Source: Ophioceras dolichostomum (lineage: Eukaryota; Ascomycota; Sordariomycetes; Magnaporthales; Ophioceraceae). From it: a DNA stretch of 64,000 nucleotides. Position numbers and translations under genes: made by a program. The notes under the pieces are model-generated. The model worked only from the letters and a program-made list of their open reading frames with translations. It did not search any database and had not been told where the DNA came from. Location of the stretch: positions 36,708 to 100,707 of the forward strand of contig PYST01000126.1 of the NCBI GenBank assembly GCA_003049485.1. Direction: 5' to 3'. Position 1 is the first letter of the stretch; the number at the start of each line of letters is the position of its first letter. Shown piece after piece: positions 56,488 through 64,000 of the stretch.

Positions 56488-57511
56488 CACGGTTCTTCCA
56501 AACCGACGAGGGTAAAAGAACAAAAGCGGTACAAAATACTACTAACGACTGCGTGGCAGCAGCTATGGGGGTGAGGAGAAAGAAAGGGAGAATTGTGAAG
56601 AAGACCGAAGTGATGAAGCCATGGTGAAGTATGATCAGAGAGCCTGAACCCCCTTCTTCAAAGCATTGAGGAGATCTCATCGATCTCGTATATTTCGGAG
56701 CCCGTCTCGTATTGACCTTTCTTCAACGTCATTCCCAGTTCCTCTTGCCGTGGACTGGATGCGAGAGTTGGAAGAGTATAATTTCTTCAAGCACTGCTTT
56801 GGGCGCCTGTTGTCAGAGGTCTGTAGTAGGCATCAACCAGGAAATGGATAGGGGACACAGGCCAAGAGGCACATCACCGGTCCCTTGTGAGCCAATTGTG
56901 GGGATGATCGCCCCCGACCCACACGCCTATTTTCACATGTACTGGGCCATTCTCCGCCGAGAATCGACCACCACTCAAAGAAGTTTGTTGTGAGCACTGT
57001 CAGTCAGCATCACCCCAAAGAACAAGGCAATAACGCGGAGGCACTCTTGGCGATGAAAAGGAGCGAAAAGGTGTGGCTCACAGAGACTCACACACTCAAT
57101 GGTGGGATTGCAATTCTATGGGAATCCTGCCGATCACTTCTCACTAACAGTCGCTGCTTAGGTTGGCAGGCACCCACCCCCCCAACTTGAACTCTCAAAT
57201 CCCTATCGCGCAGCCGGTGCAACCTGGACCAAAGAAACACAACGAAAAACGAACGTAAACGAGAAAAGGAAACCTGAAAACGAGTGTGTACCCGCGTGCG
57301 GGACCCAGCCCTGCAACCATGAGGGAAAAGAGTGTCAACCTCGAGAGGAACCTAGGTAGGTCGCGACTATGTGGACGAGGAGTGAGCCAGCACTCCTGTA
57401 GGTAGCTGAGTGAGCCAGCCCTCCCGTAAGTGAGCGAGAGAAACCAGATCAGCCGCTCTCATCACGGACCGAGACACCGCCGGACACCCATCCTTCGGCC
57501 CTCGGCACTTA
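56488..57511. other. intergenic, no gene recognised
   Basis: Promoter side of the pectin lyase gene and 3' flank of the nuclease-like gene. No credible frame. Confidence 0.6.
57380..57435. repeat. tandem pair of a 28-bp unit
   Basis: GAGTGAGCCAGCACTCCTGT.. (57380-57407) is followed by a copy with a few substitutions, GAGTGAGCCAGCCCTCCCGT.. (57408-57435). Confidence 0.8.
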
Positions 57512-58788
57512 TCAGCCTTTACGAGATGCCTTCGGGGGCTTGCCGTCGACTTTCGGAGGGGAGTGGCTCCGGCCGCGAGCGGGGGCAGTGGTGCCGTGAG
57601 TGGTGCCGGTGGTTGTGTGGTGGCTGGAGCTGGAGCTGGAGCTGGTGGGGGCGGGGGCAGCGACGGTGTGAGTGGAGCCGTGGCTGGGAGTGTGGTGGCC
57701 GGAGCCCGAGGCGGGGGCGGAGCCGTGGCTGGTGCTGGTGAGACTGAGGGCTCTCATGGCGCTCGTGGGTATCCGGCCGTGGAACCTCTGCTCGAAGCCC
57801 TCGGCGACGAACCCGAGCAAGGCGCGCCTGTAGAGCGACTTGTCCTTGAGGTAAGTGCCGTACGCCCACCTGCCGGTCACGTCGCCGGCGGGGAACCCCC
57901 TCTGGCAGAAGTCGAAGAAGAAGAAGGCGTCCCAGTCGCACAACGCCACGTGCGTGGTGGCGCGGCCGTTGGCGTAGGAGGCCGCCTGCTTGGAGAGCAT
58001 CAGGGCGTTCCCCTCCAGCTTCGAACCTCTCGGGCGCGTCGTCCGACGCGCTGCAAGCGCATCGAATTCGTGCTCGAATTCCGCTACCTTGGCATCGGTT
58101 GCGGCACGGCCCTTGTTGAATTGTTCTTCGGTAGCGTTGTGCGAGACGTAGGGTCGGTTCTTGAACTCGATGATGGAGAACGCATGGTTGCTGGGCCCCG
58201 CCGTGAACTGGAGGTCCGTCCGGATTTTCGGATGGTTGGTGTCGATTTGGGGTCTGTGGACAGATGGGTCGCTGTTCGTCGTGACCTCGGCCTCAACACG
58301 GCAGACGCCGCCGTACTTCACGTTCATGACCGCCAGGACCAGGTGAACGAGGTAAATATCGGTGACTCGTACCACGTCCGCCTCCGAGGTTGCGTTGGTG
58401 AGGCATGGACCTGGCTCCCCGATAGGCGCCTTGAGAGCCACCAGCGTCGGCTTGAGAAGGGGGTCATTGAGAATGGTGTCTGCCTTTGTCAGATAGTGCG
58501 TGACCGCCCTGGGCCTCCAGTAACCTGGAGCGTCGGTTCTTGCCGTGCTGTCCCCGGACGCTTCTAGCGTTGAGGGCGCGCTCGTGCAGTCAAAGTTGGA
58601 GACCTCTGGCGCCCGCTGGAAGGCATGCCAGATCGAAACCTGGTCGGGGTTATAGGTTGGGGCGCTTTTGAAGGAGGAAGGTTAGTAGTTACGGACGGGA
58701 CAGGAGAGCAGAGGGGATGGGGAAACAGAGGAAAAGAGGCTAAATAGACCGGGAGGAGAATAGTGGAATATACGCACGCTGCTGACAT
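57512..58788 (-). CDS. PD-(D/E)XK nuclease-like fungal protein
   Basis: Exon 1 is only 11 bases (58778-58788, ATG TCA GCA GC); after a 113-bp intron (GTGCGT..CTACTAAC..AAAAG, 58665-58777) exon 2 runs 57512-58664. The product has 387 residues. The core IRTDLQF..(about 14)..FSIIEFKNRP has the spacing of a PD-(D/E)XK nuclease site, with Asp154, Glu170 and Lys172 as candidate metal and catalytic residues. It resembles the many fungal proteins annotated as restriction-endonuclease-like, some of which are fused to kinase domains or found in effector-like proteins. After the conserved region (to about 310) comes a Ser/Thr/His/Gly-rich tail ending in a basic PPKASRKG. No signal peptide is present. 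Activity and target are unknown. The tiny first exon is supported by a textbook branch point and frame but is the least certain part. Confidence 0.7.
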
Positions 58789-60682
58789 GATGAAGAGGTT
58801 GTAGCTGGTCCTGCCTAGCTACTACGGCTCCAAGAGTGCTGGCTGTATGATCTTTCACAACGGATCTATTCGCACGCGAAGAGAGTACGGAGGCACGCCG
58901 GGGAAAGATAAAGAGAAGTAGATTTGGAAAAGAAAACGCGAAACGTGAAAGAGAAAGAAAAAATAGATGAATAAAGAGATAGAAGGAAGAGAAAAAGAGA
59001 GAAGTGGGTGTTTGTAGAGGAGTTGCAAGTGTGGATGCTGATGGAGGCTCTCGAATGCTCTCCTCGACCTGCGAGAGCCTCATCTTTATAGCTCGGCAGT
59101 CCACGCGGCGGGCAGTCGGTCTCGCAGAAACCCAGAAAGGCTCACAGCAGCAAAGCAGAAGCTAGTCATCGTATTGCATCAAGGCCGCCATGCCGGACGA
59201 CCGCTTTACCCTCCGCTGCAACAGAAAATGTGTTATGGCGTCGTTTCGTCGGCCGCCGAGCTGGCCGTCACTAGGAGGCATCGCTGGTCGAAGAAACAGC
59301 AGGCCGAAGCAATGATCGCCGAAGCAACGGGGGCAGGACAGCGAACCTCCCAACTGTCCTCAAGTCCTACTCAGGGGCTACTCAGGAGACACCCGTGGCC
59401 AGGCAAGAACGACGAACAGCGAACGAGTCTCACCGAAACCAGCCTCCGAACCCTATCCAGCCAGCCAAGCCGGGGCCGTTTGCGAGGGCGGCTACGAACA
59501 TTCGCCCTACAAAGCAACTGCGATGCCATGAGTTTGGCAGAGAGGCGCGTACGCAAGCCACCATCGCTAAAGAGGGTGGCTGGCACAGGCTCGTAAAATA
59601 GTCGTGGGTATCCAACTCGCAGGTCTCGCGTGGTGAGACAGAGGTCATACTGGCGACCCCACGGCCAGGCCAGCATCAGGACAGGGCTCTGTCCTCAGAA
59701 TCTGATAATCACAGGGAGAGAGAATAGGGGCGGGCCATCACATAAACTAACAGGAATCCAGCCTCACAAGTCGCCCAAAGCGGAATGCGAGACGAGCACA
59801 GGCTATGCCGGGCCGGGTTGGCCACGACCCCATCCAATATAGCCAGCCAGTCGGCGCATGAGTGTCGGGGTTAAGGAGATCACCCCAGCCCAGTCGCGCA
59901 GGACAAACGTCGAAGAGTTGGCAGGAGCCCGGTATGACGACAGGAATCAGGCGTTGTTCCGCCGTGACTGCCGCGTTTCAACGGCTAGGTTGGGGTATGG
60001 CTACCAACCTGACTATCTACCTACCTGCCTGCCTAGGTCGGTATGGCTATACGCGCCTTGCTGTAGTATGCGCCCTTGATTGGTGTGTCGCAAGAAGAAG
60101 GCCAGCACCATGGGGCCGGCCTAGCCAGCCAGCCGGACAATAAAGAAAGGCTGGCTGGTACGCAACGGCAGGCCAACAACACATAATCTTCGCAGTATTC
60201 CTCTCCGATTCCTGCTTCTAAATTCGGGACTACTCGTACGAGGCCGTGTTCGCTTCCTGTTCTGGGACACTCCAACGAGATGATGTTGTGAAAAGTGGGT
60301 CGTCCCCGAAGGCCCGGCCGGCGACCTGGCGTTGAGTGACGTGATCTCCATCTCAATTCTGAGTGCAAAGGGCACAGCACACACCACTACTAACAAGCAG
60401 CTCGCACAGACGCACACCAACGTGGTCGTCGCTTGCGGTGCCAGCGTGCGGCGCTGCGCTACGCCCTACATAAAGATTACAGTTTTCTTTGGCAGAAGCT
60501 AGAAGCCGGCCGGAAGCTAGAAGCCAAAAGCTAGAAGCCAAAAGCTGCTTCGCCGTTCTAGTCCCCCCAACGCTCAAATGACGGTCCCTAATGGTGACCG
60601 AGCATCATCTCATCCGTATCCTGATCTGTACCGGCATAGAGGTCGCTAGAACGGCCGTTACTACTACTACCACTACTACTAC
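58789..60682. other. 1.9 kb divergent intergenic region
   Basis: Lies between the nuclease-like (-) and kinase-like (+) genes and must contain both promoters. The A/G-rich plus strand near 58870-59020 is CT-rich in the direction of the nuclease-like gene, as in fungal leaders. No gene recognised. Confidence 0.55.
60494..60548. repeat. tandem repeat of a 14-bp unit, about 3.5 copies
   Basis: The unit is AAAAGCTAGAAGCC, with a first copy lacking the leading A bases and followed by GGCC, then GGAAGCTAGAAGCC, then AAAAGCTAGAAGCC and a partial copy. It lies about 140 bp upstream of the TATA box of the kinase-like gene. Confidence 0.8.
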
Positions 60683-60689
60683 TATATAA
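60683..60689 (+). promoter_or_regulatory. TATA box of the kinase-like gene
   Basis: TATATAA follows a run of ACT triplets. Transcription starting 30-100 bp downstream would begin near or after the ATG at 60708 and favours the later ATG at 60834. Confidence 0.6.
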
Positions 60690-60833
60690 GACCTGCGGCA
60701 CCATCACATGTATCCCCACAACCGTGCTGCTTCAGCTTCGTGGGCGGTTCAATTACTCTCAGCCATCCCATCGCCAAACATCCTCCTGCCACTGCCTATC
60801 CTCACATCAGTCACCGCTCTCACGTGCGTCGCC

Positions 60834-62006
60834 ATGCCCTTCACGGGATTCAGCGAGGAGTCGTCAAGGAGGACGCAACCATCGCCGGAGCCGCAGTCGG
60901 AACATCAGCCGCAGTCAGAACCGGAGCCAGAGCCTGAGCTGCCGGTGTCTCTGCCATACCAGGCAGGCGCAAAGTTCAAAATACACCGGCATGACCCGCC
61001 GCGCACCCCACCGACGCTCCAAGAAGAGGTCCCCGGGCCCGAGATGAGGGGCAGGTCCAGGACGCTGCACGTTCTCCAGAACCCGGGGCGGGACGGTCCT
61101 AAGGGCACGTACGGATCCGGCGCGACACTCGAGGTCGTCCAGCCGCTGCGCATGTTCCCGTACAAGGCCCTCACCGCGCGCTGCGTCCTGCACGATCAGG
61201 GCCAGAAGCCCGTGCTGGTGTTCGCTAAGATCTTCGACGCCATGTACTATCCCAGCCTGCACCCCGACTATCGCGGGCCGTACGACCACGCCTGGGCCGC
61301 CGACGAGGAGTACATCCGCACGGCCAACGCGCACATGGCGCTGAACGGTCGCCCGCAGGTAGCAGGGCTGGTCCCGCGCTTCTACGGCTCCTGGACCGTT
61401 AAAATGCCGCTCGGCCGCCGCCACGGTGGCAACAAGGGCGACGGCGACGAGGAGGAGCACGACGACGAGAAGAAGAAGAAGAGGCAGCCGCCCAGCGAGT
61501 ACAGCGCGCGCATCATCCTCGAGGAGTTCATTGACAAGCCGCTGCTGCGCTCTCTCGACCCCTGCAGGTACTCGCACGCCGCTCGGGAGAACGTGTGCGC
61601 GCTCATCCTGGAGGCGGGCGTCCTGCTGAAGCTGTACGGCGTCGACCACAACGACATCAGCCCGAGGAACATCTTCGTGAGCTCGGCGGCGCGCCTGGAC
61701 CGGCCGGACCTGGACGTCGTGATCGGAGACTTCGGCCTCGCGTACACGGAGGCCCGGACGCCGGAGGAGGGCGAGCTGCCGGAGAACCCGGCGAGCTACT
61801 TCTTCGACTTCAGGCCGGAGCTGGGCGACTGGCGGCCCGACGGCTGCGGCGAGGCCTCGCTGTTCGTCCAGTGGATGTACCGCAGGTACAAGGACGACCC
61901 CAGATATCAGCCCGTGGGCGACTGGGTCATCGAGGATCTCAAGAAGAAAAGGCTACTCTCGGGCTCTATAAACTCCACTACTAGTCACTCGAAGACTGAG
62001 ACTTAA
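60834..62006 (+). CDS. protein-kinase-like fungal protein
   Basis: Counted from the ATG at 60834 (MPFTGFSEES), the product has 390 residues; the frame is open upstream to an ATG at 60708, but the TATA box at 60683 makes that start unlikely. A Glu/Pro/Gln-rich, disordered N-terminus (to about 45) precedes a kinase-like fold. The invariant residues are present: Lys132 in LVFAKIFD, the catalytic loop DHNDISPRN with Asp274 and Asn279 (the usual HRD Arg is replaced by Asn), and the GDFG motif with Asp299. There is no recognisable activation-loop APE; instead SYFFDFRPELGDWRP follows. A Lys/Glu-rich insert (DEEEHDDEKKKKRQ) lies near residues 205-220. The layout resembles lineage-expanded fungal kinase-like or aminoglycoside-phosphotransferase-like proteins of unknown function. 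It may be active, since the key residues remain. No introns. Confidence 0.8.
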   Translation: MPFTGFSEESSRRTQPSPEPQSEHQPQSEPEPEPELPVSLPYQAGAKFKIHRHDPPRTPPTLQEEVPGPEMRGRSRTLHVLQNPGRDGPKGTYGSGATLEVVQPLRMFPYKALTARCVLHDQGQKPVLVFAKIFDAMYYPSLHPDYRGPYDHAWAADEEYIRTANAHMALNGRPQVAGLVPRFYGSWTVKMPLGRRHGGNKGDGDEEEHDDEKKKKRQPPSEYSARIILEEFIDKPLLRSLDPCRYSHAARENVCALILEAGVLLKLYGVDHNDISPRNIFVSSAARLDRPDLDVVIGDFGLAYTEARTPEEGELPENPASYFFDFRPELGDWRPDGCGEASLFVQWMYRRYKDDPRYQPVGDWVIEDLKKKRLLSGSINSTTSHSKTET

Positions 62007-64000
62007 CGACGAGCTGTTGAGCTGCGGGGGCCAGTAGGATCTGCTTCGTGAGCTTTGTCTACCTTTCTTACATAGAATCTAGTATACGTTTTGTTCAGCG
62101 AATAGTACCTTCCTACCTGCTTAACTGATGCCTAGGTAATTAGATGTGTGTACAAATATCTTAGACGTGCCTCTATAGCTCTGACCTGGGTGCCTCCTAA
62201 AGCGCATATGATGATGGGGTGATAGGGCTGAGGCATGCGCCTTAGAATTCCCAACTACGGACTGTTTTAGCTCCAAGAGCTGCGGAGCATGTACGGTGCC
62301 GGTCAACTGGCCGGCCAACAGTCGGTTGCTCAGTTACAACGCGACCTATTAGGTTCTTAGCTGCCTTTAGGGGCCAGACAGGTCTAGACACTATTTGCAG
62401 CGGCGGCCCCGGAACGGGCCAGCCACTCTACGCCGCAAAGGAGACCGCCATAGGCCGTGTTTGTTTCAAGGCCCAGCGACGGCCGAGCTCAGGCGGTTTG
62501 ATTGATACTAGAGGCCGTGCCACACGGCTATCGTACACCACGCCCAATTTAGGCCTCGTGGAGCACGACGACGACAGACGCAAACCTGGATGGAACATCC
62601 AACTGACGGCGGGACAGATGAGAGTCCGAGGACAGACCTTAGAACTGACCCATCCAGGAAATGGAACTCACCGGTCTCTTTCGCCAGCTATCTATTGCTT
62701 TCATAGAGATGTCGGCTTTTTTTCTCCCCTCCTACCTACGAGGGCACGGCAACGTCCCGGTCATCGGATCCTCTCGCTCCTTTCTTTTGCCACATCCGCT
62801 CTCTGACGCACACCCACCTCCATGAGCTTCCCGCCGATTCGAGACTGCCAGGAGGGAGCGTGCCGTCCGGAATTCTGTTTGGAAACCAATCAGGTATTTC
62901 CCGTGTCTCTCAACCAGCTTGCTCCGTCCGTCCGCCTCCCCGCCCGGCTCAACACAAGACTCGCCATTTTTTTTAAGACGGGTCTGAGTATCTCGCCCAC
63001 TCACGCCATAGAACTATGTATAAGCGCGACTTCTCTCGCCATGGACGGACTGAAGGGCAGAAACACGGCAGAGAGAAAGGGTATCCTGGTCGCTGGACGA
63101 CCGGAGCCGTGCGAGGGCGAGAATGGACGGAGACGGACGCAGAACCAAGGGGGTAAAGAAGAAAGAACAAAAAAAGAAGAAAAAATTGAAGGCGGCTTAA
63201 AGCAACTAACCGCCGTGGATGGTTGGATTCTCTCCTTCTCCCGTCGCCGACCTTCCGGCACCGGAGTCTGGTTAGGCGAATCGTTTGGCAGATCGAAGAG
63301 AGGGAGGAGGGGTTATTAACCTTCAACGCCACCCGTTCCTCGCTCGGTACTCGGACTGCAACGCTAAGAGAAGCGGGAGCCATCCATTCGCGCGCCACCC
63401 GAACCGTTCTTCCGGTAGGGTTGTCGTAGATAACGGGCCATGACATCCCACGTTGTCGAGGACACTCCAGTATGCAGGTTGGCAGGGAAGGAAAGTAAGA
63501 ATGGAAGAAAAAAAATCAACGAAAAAAGCCAGCACCGTTGCAGCCCTTCCCGTCTTTGCAGCTCATCCAAGCGGGTCAGACCCAGAAAAGAAGGGGTCAA
63601 AGCGACCAAAAAGCAAGAAGAGGCCGCAGAGATGCGGCCAAAAAAAAATTTGTCCAAGGAGAAGGAAAAAAAAATTGGCATGTGCTGTCGTTCTCTCGGG
63701 ACAAGGTTTTGACATCATGGGGCCAACGTTTTCGGCGCGTCGCACGGCAGCTGCACTCGCCTGTCGCCAGTACCCAGCCGGTATCCCGTACCTGCATATC
63801 TGTCTCGAACCATAACTCAGCCTCTTATGTAGGTTTGTCGTTCCGCGCTCGGGTGCGTTCGACCGGTCGTTGGTTGGTGGCAAACCGTGATTAATCCGTG
63901 GTCACCTTATATGGGATGGTTCCGGACCGGACGGGCGACAAGCATGCACGACAAGGAGAACAATAATATGTACCAGGCAGTGAAGGAGGGGCAGTGGGGG
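62007..64000. other. intergenic to the window edge, no gene recognised
   Basis: 3' flank of the kinase-like gene, then DNA without a credible frame. Frames of up to 165 residues on the plus strand (62822-63319) are Lys/Glu-rich, without motifs. A gene could begin beyond the right edge. Confidence 0.5.

Noticed and set aside
1..64000. CRISPR arrays, bacterial operons, ribosome binding sites and phage genes
   Set aside because: Spliceosomal introns and eukaryotic families throughout show nuclear fungal DNA; no spaced direct-repeat array was seen.

Overview
The window is nuclear DNA from a filamentous ascomycete (Pezizomycotina, most likely a Sordariomycete). Its genes are broken by short GT..AG introns of about 70-200 bp with CTAAC/CTGAC-type branch points, coding regions are GC-rich, and intergenic regions are long. 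Several families are typical of these fungi: an Egh16-like secreted protein, a PL1 pectin lyase, a GPI-anchored Ser/Thr/Gly-rich wall protein and a lone cellobiose-dehydrogenase-type cytochrome domain. A plant-associated lifestyle is an inference from the Egh16-like and pectin lyase genes, not proven.

Layout. 1-4.7 kb: no gene. 4.7-6.6 kb (-): inositol-3-phosphate synthase, three exons. 6.6-16.3 kb: long stretch without a credible gene. 16.3-18.9 kb (+): LIM-domain (paxillin-like) protein. 19.5 kb: assembly gap inside a G run. 22.5-23.4 kb (+): secreted haem-binding DOMON/AA8-type cytochrome. 24.7-26.5 kb (+): GPI-anchored mucin-like protein. 27-30.8 kb: gene debris, including the broken start of a Nam8-like RNA-binding gene, microsatellites, inverted repeats and a perfect hairpin. 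32.2-34.2 kb (-): acyl-CoA ligase of the 4-coumarate-CoA ligase type. 40.0-40.9 kb (+): Egh16-like secreted protein.

42.3-48.6 kb is a compact housekeeping island: IMP3 (-) diverges from mitoribosomal bS18m (+), which converges on a CIA84-like PPR protein (-), which in turn diverges from a small basic DUF2462 protein (+). All four relate to ribosome or mitochondrial biogenesis. 49.9-51.0 kb (+): METTL7-like methyltransferase. 51.7-53.8 kb (-): a protein with eleven CCHC zinc knuckles, seven exons. 55.2-56.5 kb (-): a pectin lyase gene that appears broken by a one-base frameshift and has lost its WIDH motif. 57.5-62.0 kb: a PD-(D/E)XK nuclease-like protein (-) and a divergent protein-kinase-like protein (+), two families common in fungal accessory regions.

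The most unusual observations are the Nam8-like relic with its inserted palindromic DNA, the degenerate pectin lyase, the nuclease/kinase pair, the zinc-knuckle gene whose introns cut knuckles at nearly the same place, and the putative N-terminal histidine of the Egh16-like protein. All exon boundaries were read by eye from splice consensus, frame and family similarity; none is supported by transcript data.
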